Positions 51,733 to 60,577 are shown, counted from the first letter of the stretch. The stretch: DNA of 64,000 bases from Pseudarthrobacter defluvii (GCF_030816725.1 NZ_JAUSYG010000001.1:1364001-1428000), one strand, 5' to 3'. Numbers and translations are program-made. The notes: generated from the letters alone by a model not told the origin.

Positions 51733-54182
51733 TAGTAGGTCAACGTTCGGCATCCCAACTGGGAGTTGTACGAGGCAAATACGGAGACCGCTACCCCGTA
51801 AGTGCAGACGCGGTACTGTCCTCGGGCCGTGACCGGAACCGATGTCGAATAGCCATGGTCGCCTGCAGTCTGCAGAACAGTGTTTACATCCGAACGCTTA
51901 AGATTCGCTGTGAAGGGGTAGCCCTTCGTGCTGCCGTCCGGGAAGGTTATGTATACGTGGACGGGGTTAGAGACGGCCGGCAGCGCCGGATCAAGTGTCC
52001 AACCTTGTGTAAGTACAGTAGCTTGGCCACTTGAGACCTGGATGCTGGCACCGTCGAGAGCACCCGTCGTAGGTGGAGTGGCGGTCACCGCGATGTTCTT
52101 ACACCCAAGCAATGTCGGTCCGTTCGACACAGGCGCGACACCAATCGCTTTGGCGCAGACTGTGTAATTGCCAGTCGACGATATGGGGATCGCTGCTTGA
52201 AAACCATGGTCGCCCACCGTGCCCAAAGCCGCGTTCACGTCTGGCCTTTTCAGGTTCGCCGTGACGTTGACTGGAGCCGGGTTCGTCACCGCGGATCCGT
52301 CTTTGGCGGAAATGTAGACGCCGACCGGAATGCTGGTAGCGGGCTGTGAGGGGTCCAAGGCCCAGCCACCAACGACAAGATTCGCGGAATTTGCCGCCGA
52401 AGCGAGAGACAGAGAATCATAGCTGCCTGAGGGCGATGGACTGGCAGCAACGGCCACCGTTTGGCAACCCAATGGCAAGTTTGTGTTCTGGCCGATGGCG
52501 TAGGTACATGCCTTATAAGTGCCCGCAGTAGTAACAGGAACTTGGTAGTCGAAACCGTGATTTTCCCCCAGTCCTGTAGCACTTTGAACATCTGCTCGTG
52601 GGGCATCAGCAGTCATGCGATAACCGGTGGTCTTTCCGTCCGGAGAGGTGACATAGGTGTCGGCGTAAGAAGACACACTGGGGTTAGCCTGGTCTACAGC
52701 CCACCCTTTCAACTGAAGGCTGACCTTGTCCGCAGTCCGGATCTGTCCCAAATTGTCGAAGTTGCCAATGGGCACACCAATGCCAGTGGCGGTTACGGTC
52801 TTGCAGCCCAGGGGAGTGTTGCCATAGGTGCCAATTGAGTAGGCACATGCAGAATATGTTCCTGACCGGGTGATCGGTATAGAGCCCTCGAAACCATGGT
52901 TCGGTCCGTAACCGAGTGCTTGATCAACATCCGGCCTGGAGACGTTGGCGGTCCAGGGATATCCGGTTGTCGTTCCGTCAGGCGCCTTTACGTAGATGTG
53001 CAGTGGATTAGAAAGGTTCGTATTGGCGAGATCGACGGCCCACCCCCGGGCGCGGAGGGCGAATTGTGTCCCACTGCCACTGATTGTCAGTTCATCGAAG
53101 CTGCCCGTCGGGAGTGCCGCTCCCGCGAAGCGCTGGAGTGAAGAATAGTCACCATTCCAGACATTCGAGTCGCCAGCAAAGGGCCCCGTGCTGCTGTACT
53201 GCCAAATGCTGTAGGCGCTCCAACTTGCCGTCGGGACAGGTCCCGCATTATTGGTTGGAGAGGACGGGTAGGCCGCGACCCAAAGCGGATAGTCCCCAAA
53301 CCCGGCCGGGTTACCCAGGCACTGATTCCACCAGCTCGTGTTTGTATAGATCGCCGGCAATCTACCTGTCAAAGACCGCATGGTGTTGCCGAAGTCCTGG
53401 ACCCAGGAAGTCAACTGGCTTGGCGACATGTTGTAGCAGGTGTTCCCGAAGTAAAAGCCGTTAATAGTACGGCCTTCGTAGGGATTGAATTCGAAGTCCA
53501 GGACCGGGGGCATCGTGTAACCGTCTGCAGACCAGCCGCCCCCGTTTTGAACGAAGTAGCGGGCCTGATCCGCGCCTGACGACCAGTTGGGGATGGCGAA
53601 GTGATAGGCGCCGCGAATCATGCCAACCGCTCGTGACCCTTGATACTGGGAACTGAAGAGCTCGTTAGTGTAGTAGTTGCCTTCAGAGGCCTTTACATAA
53701 GCGAATCTCGCTCCCATGTTCCATTGTTGCTGCCAGTCCACCGATGACTGGTGGGCGCTGACATCCAGCCCCTGAATTCCGAAGGTCGGCATCCAAGTTC
53801 CCTGCGCAGCCAAGGACTCGACGCTGAGCTTTTTGGCGGCGTCAGGGGAGGCTGAGGCAGTGACGCGAGCCGACCGTTGGCCCATCTCAGCTCCGCCTCG
53901 TCCAATGGCTTCTGCCATTGTTTGTGACGAAGGAGTGGGAATGGCGGCTGTGGTTTGCAGCGGGTCAGAGGTCGGGACTGAGGTGGATGTTGGAGTCGGA
54001 GTCGACGTGGCAGCAACTGAAGAAGTTGGAGCGAATGTTGCCGAAGGGGCTGGCGCCGGACTAACTTCCGCGGCCGTGGCGACACCGGCCATACCAGGCC
54101 CGGCAAGCATTGAGACGGCCAACAGGGCCACCCCGATAGTCTTGACAGTTGGGTTACGGGACTGAGACAGGTTCCGCTTCAT
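51732..54182 (-). CDS. secreted GH25 muramidase with four C-terminal repeats
   Basis: An 816-residue secreted lysozyme-type enzyme that should cut the MurNAc-GlcNAc bond of peptidoglycan. Signal peptide 1-38 (AGVATAA), a Pro/Ser/Thr linker to about 90, the GH25 domain about 135-355 with GIQGLDVSAHQ (D140), YVKASEG and PPVLDFEFNP (D229, E231), then four repeats of about 112-121 residues (358-816), each with GWAxD, a central HGF/HGY and a C-x-Y...LGC pair of cysteines. ATG 54182 follows CGGAG by 6 bases; the frame runs on to 54293 without support. It is divergent from cpaF, sharing a 328-base control region. Confidence 0.93.
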   Translation of the reverse strand: MKRNLSQSRNPTVKTIGVALLAVSMLAGPGMAGVATAAEVSPAPAPSATFAPTSSVAATSTPTPTSTSVPTSDPLQTTAAIPTPSSQTMAEAIGRGGAEMGQRSARVTASASPDAAKKLSVESLAAQGTWMPTFGIQGLDVSAHQSSVDWQQQWNMGARFAYVKASEGNYYTNELFSSQYQGSRAVGMIRGAYHFAIPNWSSGADQARYFVQNGGGWSADGYTMPPVLDFEFNPYEGRTINGFYFGNTCYNMSPSQLTSWVQDFGNTMRSLTGRLPAIYTNTSWWNQCLGNPAGFGDYPLWVAAYPSSPTNNAGPVPTASWSAYSIWQYSSTGPFAGDSNVWNGDYSSLQRFAGAALPTGSFDELTISGSGTQFALRARGWAVDLANTNLSNPLHIYVKAPDGTTTGYPWTANVSRPDVDQALGYGPNHGFEGSIPITRSGTYSACAYSIGTYGNTPLGCKTVTATGIGVPIGNFDNLGQIRTADKVSLQLKGWAVDQANPSVSSYADTYVTSPDGKTTGYRMTADAPRADVQSATGLGENHGFDYQVPVTTAGTYKACTYAIGQNTNLPLGCQTVAVAASPSPSGSYDSLSLASAANSANLVVGGWALDPSQPATSIPVGVYISAKDGSAVTNPAPVNVTANLKRPDVNAALGTVGDHGFQAAIPISSTGNYTVCAKAIGVAPVSNGPTLLGCKNIAVTATPPTTGALDGASIQVSSGQATVLTQGWTLDPALPAVSNPVHVYITFPDGSTKGYPFTANLKRSDVNTVLQTAGDHGYSTSVPVTARGQYRVCTYGVAVSVFASYNSQLGCRTLTY
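51735..53111 (-). repeat. four tandem domain repeats in the GH25 protein
   Basis: Repeat boundaries in DNA are about 53111-52776, 52775-52440, 52439-52077 and 52076-51735. Shared marks are RGWAVD/KGWAVD/GGWALD/QGWTLD near residue 25, a D-V-x-x-A or D-V-N segment, HGF or HGY near residue 75, and paired cysteines near 90 and 105. They look like an Ig- or beta-sandwich fold stabilised by one disulfide and may bind wall polymers. I do not recognise a named family. Confidence 0.85.
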
Positions 54183-54510
54183 GTGTGCTCCGGAGACAAT
54201 GAGATGCTCCCTGAAGCACCTCTTTGGATACTGCTCAGGTGACTTCCCCAGGAAGGCACCTGATAGTGCTATTTCGATAAATAACGCGCTCACCTTAGCA
54301 TCCGTGTTACTGGCGGAACCAGTGATTCTCTTGTTACTGGTGTGAATCTTGCGGTCTTACCAGTGGGATCTTGAGATTCGGAGTAAATCTTGAGGATCGG
54401 CACTTATCCACAAAGGACGCGTTGATGACTTGTTGCCACGGGATAGGGTCCATAGGCTGTTCCTCAGTCGCACTGCCTCCGCCGGGGGCGGCAGTTGTAT
54501 GGGGGATCAT
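54183..54510. promoter_or_regulatory. divergent control region of GH25 muramidase and cpaF
   Basis: This gene-free stretch contains a perfect short palindrome ACTGG-N5-CCAGT (54309-54323), a second ACTGG/CCAGT pair (54336-54364), three direct copies of ATCTTG (54346, 54368, 54387; spacings 22 and 19, about two DNA turns), and a perfect DnaA 9-mer TTATCCACA (54404-54412). The pattern suggests binding sites for a regulator acting on one or both divergent genes. Confidence 0.55.
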
Positions 54511-55734
54511 ATGGACGCGCTGGACATTGTGGAGGACGAGGTCCGTGAGCTCATCCGCCGCCGTGGTCTCGATCCGCTCAGGCAAGCCGGCGAGGTCCGG
54601 CGTTTGGTGGAAGCGGCGGTCACCGACTATGACGAACGTGCTTTGTTGGGACCACTTCCGCCTTTAGGACCCCTTGACGCGGCCCGCCGGTTCCTCTTCG
54701 ACGCCGTCGCCGGGTTCGGGGTACTTCAACCCCTCCTGGATGATCCCTCGATTGAGGAGATTTGGCTCAACGCCCCCAATGAGATCTACGTGGCGCGCAA
54801 CGGTGAGTCTGAGCTGACCTCACTCAGCCTTTCCGAGCAGCAGGTGCGTGACCTGGTGGAGCGCATGCTCAAAAGCTCCGGCAGGAGGCTGGACATGTCG
54901 TCGCCATTTGTCGATGCCGCACTGCCCGACGGTTCCAGGCTGCACGTCGTCATTCCGGACGTGACCCGGCGCCACTGGGCTGTGAACATTCGCAAGTTCG
55001 TCGTGAAAGCCAGCCGTCTTGAGCATCTGGTGGAGTTGGGGACACTGACACCACAGGCGGCACGGTTTCTCGGCGCAGCAGTTTCCAGCGGCCTCAATAT
55101 CCTCGTTTCCGGGGCAACCCAGGCAGGCAAGACAACGATGCTGAACTGCCTGGCTGCCAGCATCGGAAGCCGGGAACGCGTCATCACGGTCGAGGAGATC
55201 TTCGAGCTGCAGTTCCCGCTGCGGGACGTGGTGGGTCTGCAGTGCAGGCAACCAAACCTCGAAGGTGAGGGCGAAATTCCACTTCGTCGCCTGGTGAAGG
55301 AAGCACTGCGCATGCGTCCGGACCGATTGGTGGTGGGCGAGGTGCGGGAGGCCGAGAGCCTTGATATGCTCATCGCCCTTAACAGCGGTCTTCCTGGGAT
55401 GTGCACCGTCCACGCCAACTCGGCCCACGATGCAGTAACCAAGATATGTACACTGCCATTGCTCGCCGGCGAGAACATATCGAGCGCCTTCGTGGTTCCT
55501 ACTGTCGCGTCCTGCATAGACCTTGTGGTGCACTGCAGCCGGCACGCCGACGGACGGCGGCAAGTGACCCAAGTCCTGTCACTGGGGCGGCGCGTGGAAA
55601 ACGGCATAATCGAGTCCTCGCTCGTGTTTGCCCTGGAAAACGGAGTCCTGCATCCCCGGGCAAACGCCATGCCCGCGGCGGAGAAGTTTTCGAAGGCAGG
55701 GTACGACGTCGCCGCACTGCTGGATCCGCGATGA
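54511..55734 (+). CDS. cpaF: CpaF/TadA-type secretion ATPase
   Basis: CpaF/TadA is the hexameric ATPase powering assembly of Tad (Flp) pili. The 407-residue product has an N-terminal three-helix domain (about 1-75), an N2 domain (LLDDPSIEEIWLN, FVDAALPDGSRLHVVIP), then the ATPase core: Walker A GATQAGKTT (201-209), EEIFELQ (Asp-box position), RMRPDRLVVGEVREAE (Walker B) and GMCTVHANSAHDA (His box). ATG 54511 follows GGGGGA by 5 bases; upstream in-frame codons from 54430 are not supported. It overlaps tadB (ATGA). Confidence 0.94.
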   Translation: MDALDIVEDEVRELIRRRGLDPLRQAGEVRRLVEAAVTDYDERALLGPLPPLGPLDAARRFLFDAVAGFGVLQPLLDDPSIEEIWLNAPNEIYVARNGESELTSLSLSEQQVRDLVERMLKSSGRRLDMSSPFVDAALPDGSRLHVVIPDVTRRHWAVNIRKFVVKASRLEHLVELGTLTPQAARFLGAAVSSGLNILVSGATQAGKTTMLNCLAASIGSRERVITVEEIFELQFPLRDVVGLQCRQPNLEGEGEIPLRRLVKEALRMRPDRLVVGEVREAESLDMLIALNSGLPGMCTVHANSAHDAVTKICTLPLLAGENISSAFVVPTVASCIDLVVHCSRHADGRRQVTQVLSLGRRVENGIIESSLVFALENGVLHPRANAMPAAEKFSKAGYDVAALLDPR

Positions 55735-56588
55735 TCGCAGCATTGGTGGGAACGGCGGCGGGGGTTGGCTTCTTCCTCATTTGGTGGTCCTGTTGGGAAA
55801 CGCCAGCCCCCGTGCTCCGGGAGCACAAGCCCGGCCGCCTGGCGGACCTGCTCGCCGCCGCCGGAGTAGACAAAGTCTCAGCCCGAGGTCTGGTTGGGAC
55901 TTGCCTTGGGCTGGGGATCTTCGTGGCGCTGATTTTCTACGGCCTCAGCCGTTCGTGGCCTATCGCCGGTTGCTTCGGCCTTTTCGGCGGCTGGCTCCCA
56001 ATCACCTTGCTCCGATGGCGGGCTAAAAAGCGGACGGCCATGCTGCGCCAACTATGGCCTGACGTAGTTGATCACCTTCGATCCGCAATCCGGGCCGGCC
56101 TGCCGTTGCCTGAGGCCCTTATCCAGCTTGGAGATAAAGGCCCCGAGGAACTGCGGCCCATCTTCCGCGAGTTCGGGGCCGACTACCGGGCCGGCGGCCA
56201 ATTTGATGGGTCCTTGAACAAATTGAAACAGCGCCTGGCCGACCCGGTGGCGGACCGCATCGTCGAGGCACTTCGACTGACGCGGGAAGTGGGTGGCTCA
56301 GACCTGGGAAAGCTCCTGGGGACCTTGGCGGAATTCCTGCGGGAGAGTTCCCGGACCCGCAGTGAGCTTGAAGCGCGCCAGTCCTGGACCATCAATGCCG
56401 CCCGCCTCGCCGTTGCTGCGCCCTGGATTGTGCTGATTCTGCTTGCGACCAGGCCAGAAGCGATCCAGGCCTATAACACCCCTGTCGGGGCCGGAGTGCT
56501 GCTCGGCGGGCTGGTGGTCTCACTGGTTTGCTACACGGTCATGTTGAAGATCGGGGCCCTGCCGCAGGACGAAAGGGTGCTTCGTTGA
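55731..56588 (+). CDS. tadB: TadB-type pilus assembly membrane protein
   Basis: A 285-residue inner-membrane platform protein of the T2SSF fold. Two N-terminal helices (IAALVGTAAGVGFFLIWW; VGTCLGLGIFVALIFYG, IAGCFGLFGGWLPITLL), the T2SSF cytoplasmic domain (QLWPDVVDHLRSAIRAGLPL, ALRLTREVGGSDLGKLLGTL) and two C-terminal helices are present. ATG 55731 overlaps the cpaF stop; the open frame runs on 5' through cpaF but that part is out-of-frame noise. Confidence 0.93.
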   Translation: MIAALVGTAAGVGFFLIWWSCWETPAPVLREHKPGRLADLLAAAGVDKVSARGLVGTCLGLGIFVALIFYGLSRSWPIAGCFGLFGGWLPITLLRWRAKKRTAMLRQLWPDVVDHLRSAIRAGLPLPEALIQLGDKGPEELRPIFREFGADYRAGGQFDGSLNKLKQRLADPVADRIVEALRLTREVGGSDLGKLLGTLAEFLRESSRTRSELEARQSWTINAARLAVAAPWIVLILLATRPEAIQAYNTPVGAGVLLGGLVVSLVCYTVMLKIGALPQDERVLR

Positions 56589-57526
56589 TGACTGTTTCGG
56601 CCGTCGCCGTGATCCTCGGGATCATCCTTGGCTGCGGACTATGGCTCGTTATCTTCCGGTCTCCTCCCATGCGTGCCATAACCTTCGCTGAGCGGATTGA
56701 GCCCCAGCTGAAGTCGCAGAACCTGGAGTCGCGGCTCCTGCGCATTGGGGAGCAGACCCTCACGCCGTTCGGCCCGCTTGAACGGATACTCCGGCCCGTC
56801 CTCCGGGAATGGCTTTCAGCGTTGGGAAGGCTTAACCCCTCGCCCGGGGCGACCGGCCGGCGACTCGCCCAAGCGGGGATCAGCAAATCACCCCTTGACT
56901 TCCGTGCAGAGCAGTTGCTCTGGGCAGCGGGCGGTTTTGTCGTCTCACTAATCGTCGTCCTCGCTGGAGCAGCAGCAGGCAAATTCAGCCCGGTTTTTGC
57001 GGCAGCGGCGATCATCGGCAGTGCCGCAGCAGGCTTCGTGCTGCGGGACTACTGGCTGGGCGTCCAAGTGCGTCGGCGGGAAACACGGATGATGGCCGAG
57101 TTTCCAAGCCTTGCCGAATTGATGGCCCTGGCCGTTGGTGCGGGGGAGAGCGCAACAGGCGCTTTGGATCGCGTCTGCAGGAGTGCGAACGGTGAACTGT
57201 CCAAGGAGTTCTCGAAGATTCTGGCGGAAACAAGGGCCGGCAAACCCTTGGTCGTGGCCCTGCAGGAGTTTTCTGCACGCACCGACCTTTCGCCACTGGT
57301 CAGGTTCGTCGACGGGATCATCGTAGCGGTGGAAAGAGGAACTCCTTTGGCGGACGTGCTCCGCGCACAGGCGCAGGACGTACGCGATTCAGCGAAGCGC
57401 GACCTTATGGAGGCGGCTGGAAAGAAGGAAATCGCGATGATGGTGCCCCTGGTTTTCGGAGTGCTTCCCCTGACCGTCGTGTTTGCGGTATTTCCCGGCT
57501 TGGCCGCCATCAACCTGGGCTTCTGA
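56588..57526 (+). CDS. tadC: TadC-type pilus assembly membrane protein
   Basis: A 312-residue second platform protein with the T2SSF domain: N-terminal helix VSAVAVILGIILGCGLWLVI, a helix pair around 130-170, the cytoplasmic domain (EFPSLAELMALAVGAGESAT, IIVAVERGTPLADVLRAQAQ), and a C-terminal helix (MMVPLVFGVLPLTVVFAVFP). ATG 56588 overlaps the tadB stop by one base (TGATG). Confidence 0.93.
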   Translation: MTVSAVAVILGIILGCGLWLVIFRSPPMRAITFAERIEPQLKSQNLESRLLRIGEQTLTPFGPLERILRPVLREWLSALGRLNPSPGATGRRLAQAGISKSPLDFRAEQLLWAAGGFVVSLIVVLAGAAAGKFSPVFAAAAIIGSAAAGFVLRDYWLGVQVRRRETRMMAEFPSLAELMALAVGAGESATGALDRVCRSANGELSKEFSKILAETRAGKPLVVALQEFSARTDLSPLVRFVDGIIVAVERGTPLADVLRAQAQDVRDSAKRDLMEAAGKKEIAMMVPLVFGVLPLTVVFAVFPGLAAINLGF

Positions 57527-57596
57527 TGGCCAAACCCCCGAGGCCCAAACTTCAGCAACAACTGCATGTCCCTTCTAGGAACAGGAATAGGACCAA

Positions 57597-57893
57597 ATGA
57601 ACATCATGGGAACCCGCTTCGTGGCGCTGCTTCTTGGCCTTGCGGCGTCGCTGCACTTTCAGGTGCTCCGGACGATCCGGCCGCACCGTCTTCGGGGCGC
57701 ACAGAGTGGCCTCTGGCAGGATAACGGCGAACTGGTTGCCGTGCACGCCAACGATCATCCTGAACGCGGTGACGTTCCGGGGTGGGTGATGATCACACTG
57801 ATGTCCGCGGTCCTGGTTGCGGCCCTGCTGGCGCTCGCAGGCCCGGCACTGGAGGCTATGTTCAACCAGGCCATGGACAAGGTAGGGAACTGA
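57597..57893 (+). CDS. pilin-like protein of the Tad locus
   Basis: A 98-residue protein with two hydrophobic segments. The C-terminal half, ERGDVPGWVMITLMSAVLVA then ALLALAGPALEAMFNQAM, resembles the mature part of Flp-type pilins: short, with a basic/acidic pre-sequence, a single helix and a small tail. It has no clear G-x4-E prepilin site. The first 55 residues (FVALLLGLAASLHFQVL...) form an unusual N-terminal extension with its own helix. Position between tadC and tadE genes is where pilin genes occur. Start ATG 57597 has AGGA 5 bases upstream. I rate it a likely pilin or minor pilin. Confidence 0.68.
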   Translation: MNIMGTRFVALLLGLAASLHFQVLRTIRPHRLRGAQSGLWQDNGELVAVHANDHPERGDVPGWVMITLMSAVLVAALLALAGPALEAMFNQAMDKVGN

Positions 57894-57896
57894 ACC

Positions 57897-58313
57897 ATGG
57901 GGATGTCCGCTCCCGGGCCGGCGGTGCAGCCGGAGTTATCCCGGCCGGGTGAGCGGGGTTCAGCCGTCGTGGACTTTGTCCTGGTCGGCGGGCTGCTGAC
58001 GATGTTCTTTTTGGCAATTATCCAACTGACCCTGGTTCTGCACGTCCGGAATACGCTCATCGATGCTGCTGCGTCCGGGGCGCGGTATGGAACCCTCGCT
58101 GACCGCACCGCCTCTGACGCGCAAGAACGAACCCGAAGCCTCATCAAGGTGGCATTGAACCAAAGCTTTGCTGAACAGGTCAGTACCCAGGAAGTGAACC
58201 TGCAAGGGATGCGCACCCTGGAAGTGACTGTCCGGTCTCCCATGCCGGTCATCGGTCTTATCGGACCGCGGGACATGCTGGAGGTGAAAGGGCATGCAGC
58301 CATTCAGCCCTGA
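57897..58313 (+). CDS. TadE-like pseudopilin
   Basis: A 138-residue TadE-type protein: a short basic/acidic lead ending ERG, then SAVVDFVLVGGLLTMFFLAI and a helix reaching LVLHVRNTLIDAAASGARYG, the classical TadE signature. Asp replaces the usual Glu at +5. The C-terminal domain is extracytoplasmic. It starts 3 bases after the pilin-like gene and overlaps the next TadE-type gene. Confidence 0.88.
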   Translation: MGMSAPGPAVQPELSRPGERGSAVVDFVLVGGLLTMFFLAIIQLTLVLHVRNTLIDAAASGARYGTLADRTASDAQERTRSLIKVALNQSFAEQVSTQEVNLQGMRTLEVTVRSPMPVIGLIGPRDMLEVKGHAAIQP

Positions 58314-58881
58314 TGCGTTCCATCCCTTGTCAGTGCACAGGTCCAATGTCCGTCGGCGCTTTCGGGCGCGCCTCGCAGTGGCACTGTGCCGAGAGAAAGC
58401 AGGGGACTACGAGCTGGGTTGTGCATCCCCGGGAACCTGCCGCCGAGCGCAGGGGATGCCACGGCAGAGCCACCCGAATGAAAAGGGAAGCGCCGTCGTC
58501 GAGTTCACCTTCCTTGCACTCCTGTTGATGGTCCCGATTGTGTACTTCGTTATTACGGTTGGTCAGATCCAGGGCGGTTCCTTTGCCGTAGTGGGCGCCG
58601 CCGACCAGGCTGCGAAGGTCTTTGTCGCCCAGGCCGATGCCTCTACGGCGCAGGCGGCCGCGGAGCGGGCGGTGGCCCTTGCCCTTTCCGACTTCGGGCA
58701 CCAGCCGGACCGCGCAAACATGAGCACCACGTGTAATCCTGCTGACTGCCAGGCGGCGGGCACGGCCGTAACGGTGACCGTGAGACTGACGGTGCCGCTG
58801 CCGTTCGTGCCGTTTGCCGAAGGGTTGTCCGCAACGGAAGTAGAAGCTTCTTCGACCCAGCTCGTGGGGCGGTACCGGTGA
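58294..58881 (+). CDS. TadE-like pseudopilin
   Basis: A second TadE-type protein with EKGSAVVEFTFLALLLMVPI (Glu at +5 after the cleavage Gly) and the extracytoplasmic domain with two close cysteines (TTCNPADCQAAG). From ATG 58294 it has 195 residues and an unusually long 65-residue lead; GGAGG lies 9 bases upstream, inside the previous gene. ATG 58456 (MPRQSHPNEKGSAVVE) would give a conventional lead and may be the true start. Confidence 0.82.
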   Translation: MQPFSPDAFHPLSVHRSNVRRRFRARLAVALCREKAGDYELGCASPGTCRRAQGMPRQSHPNEKGSAVVEFTFLALLLMVPIVYFVITVGQIQGGSFAVVGAADQAAKVFVAQADASTAQAAAERAVALALSDFGHQPDRANMSTTCNPADCQAAGTAVTVTVRLTVPLPFVPFAEGLSATEVEASSTQLVGRYR

Positions 58882-59321
58882 AAGGCCGAGCTGACGAAAG
58901 CGGTCAGCTGATGGTGATGATCCTCGGCTACGTGCTCCTGGCCCTTCTGGTGGCGACGGTGGTCATCGGGACATCCGCCGTCTATCTGGAGCACAAGCGC
59001 CTTCTGTCCCTGGCGGACGGGGCATCGCTTGCCGCTGCCGACAGCTACACGCTGGGGGAAGTCTCAACACAGGGCGGAAGCCCTTCGGCAGTCCTCAACC
59101 CCGCCCGCGTCCGGAACGTGGCAGCCGACTTCGTTGCAAGGAGCCCTGCCTCGCAACGTTTCTCCGGCCTTGCCGTGACGGGGGCAACGGGTTCGCCGGA
59201 CGGTTCCACCGCCGTCGTGGTCCTCACAGCGGCCGTCCACCCGCCTGTGGTGAATTTCCTTATTCCCGACGGAATCCCCATTGAGGCGACGTCCACCGCG
59301 CGCTCGCGGTTGATTCGGTAA
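58878..59321 (+). CDS. TadG-like pilus-assembly protein (Flp-locus helix protein)
   Basis: A 147-residue protein with a TadG/Rv3654c-like N-terminus: DESGQLMVMILGYVLLALLV, helix through VVIGTSAVYLEHKRLLSLAD, then GASLAAADSYTLGEV, the motif common to secreted TadG-type and putative Flp-locus proteins. GTG 58878 overlaps the previous stop (GTGA). It ends the cpaF operon, 54 bases before prfB. Confidence 0.82.
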   Translation: MKGRADESGQLMVMILGYVLLALLVATVVIGTSAVYLEHKRLLSLADGASLAAADSYTLGEVSTQGGSPSAVLNPARVRNVAADFVARSPASQRFSGLAVTGATGSPDGSTAVVVLTAAVHPPVVNFLIPDGIPIEATSTARSRLIR

Positions 59322-59375
59322 GGCGCTGAGCGCCGAGCTGGCCGGTATTCCCCGATAGCGTAGGCTTAAACCACC

Positions 59376-60497
59376 ATGGCCAATATTGATTTTTCCGCTG
59401 AGATCCGCGCGCTTCGCGCCACCTACGAGTCCATCGAACGCGTTACCGACGTCGAGGCGCTCAAGGAAGACATCGCCGAACTCAGCGAGCGGGCGGGCGA
59501 GCCGAACCTTTGGGACGACCCCGCGGCCGCGCAGAAAATCACCTCCCGGCTCTCGCACCGCCAGTCCGAACTGGAGCGCCTGACCAGCCTGGAGGCCCGG
59601 ATTGACGACCTTGAGGTCCTGGTGGAACTCGGGCAGGACGAGGACGACGCAGACTCGATGGGGGAGGCCGCTGCCGAACTCGAGTCCATCAAGAAGGCCC
59701 TCAAAGACCTGGAAGTGGTCACCCTGCTGTCCGGTGAATACGACGAACGCGAAGCTGTGGTTTCCATCAGGGCAGGTGCCGGCGGCGTTGATGCCGCGGA
59801 CTTCGCAGAAATGCTGATGCGCATGTACCTCCGCTGGGCTGAGCGGCACGGGTACCCCACCACTGTCATGGACACCTCGTACGCGGAGGAAGCCGGACTG
59901 AAGTCAGCCACTTTCGAGGTGAAGGCACCCTATGCATTCGGCACCCTCAGTGTGGAAGCCGGCACCCACCGCCTTGTCAGGATCAGTCCGTTCGACAACC
60001 AGGGCCGCCGCCAGACGTCGTTCGCGGCCGTTGAAGTCATCCCGCTGATCGAGCAGACAGACTCGATCGAGATCCCGGACAACGAAATCCGGGTGGACGT
60101 ATTCCGTTCATCCGGCCCGGGCGGCCAGTCGGTCAACACCACGGACTCCGCGGTCCGCCTCACGCACATCCCCACCGGCACCGTGGTCTCAATGCAGAAC
60201 GAAAAATCCCAGCTGCAGAACCGCGCGGCTGCCATGCGCGTGCTGCAGTCCCGCCTCCTGCTCTTGAAGAAGGAGCAGGAGGATGCGGAGAAGAAGGCGC
60301 TGGCCGGGGATGTCAAGGCGTCCTGGGGTGACCAGATGCGTTCCTACGTGCTGAACCCGTATCAAATGGTGAAGGACCTGCGCACCGAGCACGAGGTGGG
60401 AAACACCTCCGCGGTGTTCGATGGCGAGATTGACGACTTCATCGACGCCGGCATCCGCTGGCGTACTGACAACCGGAACGCGGACAACAACAGCTGA
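59376..60497 (+). CDS. prfB: peptide chain release factor 2
   Basis: RF2 terminates translation at UGA and UAA. The 373-residue product has the anticodon-like tripeptide SPF (204-206, [14 protein letters not shown]) and the catalytic GGQ (249-251, [10 protein letters not shown]). The reading frame is open from the ATG, so the programmed frameshift seen in many bacterial prfB genes is absent, as is normal for actinobacteria. TAGGCT (59361-59366) just upstream may be a -10 element, leaving a very short leader. Confidence 0.97.
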   Translation: MANIDFSAEIRALRATYESIERVTDVEALKEDIAELSERAGEPNLWDDPAAAQKITSRLSHRQSELERLTSLEARIDDLEVLVELGQDEDDADSMGEAAAELESIKKALKDLEVVTLLSGEYDEREAVVSIRAGAGGVDAADFAEMLMRMYLRWAERHGYPTTVMDTSYAEEAGLKSATFEVKAPYAFGTLSVEAGTHRLVRISPFDNQGRRQTSFAAVEVIPLIEQTDSIEIPDNEIRVDVFRSSGPGGQSVNTTDSAVRLTHIPTGTVVSMQNEKSQLQNRAAAMRVLQSRLLLLKKEQEDAEKKALAGDVKASWGDQMRSYVLNPYQMVKDLRTEHEVGNTSAVFDGEIDDFIDAGIRWRTDNRNADNNS

Positions 60498-60535
60498 TTG
60501 CAGTCGCGCACACAAAAACAAAGCACCCGAACCTA

Positions 60536-60577
60536 AAAAGAACTGCCCCGGCATGGAGATGCCGGGGCAGTTCTTTT
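60536..60577 (+). terminator. Rho-independent terminator after prfB
   Basis: A perfect 19-base stem (60536-60554 with 60559-60577, AAAAGAACTGCCCCGGCAT) and loop GGAG, ending in TTCTTTT. The A-rich left arm would also serve the convergent polyprenol-phosphate mannose synthase gene. Confidence 0.9.

Noticed and set aside
51675..52034. Open frame of 119 codons after rmlA
   Set aside because: It begins within the terminator hairpin and runs antisense to the muramidase repeats.
54404..54412. Replication origin near the DnaA box
   Set aside because: Only one box is present here, without an AT-rich unwinding region or dnaA/dnaN genes.
59376..59500. Possible programmed frameshift in prfB
   Set aside because: The frame is open from ATG 59376 with no early in-frame TGA, so no recoding is needed.
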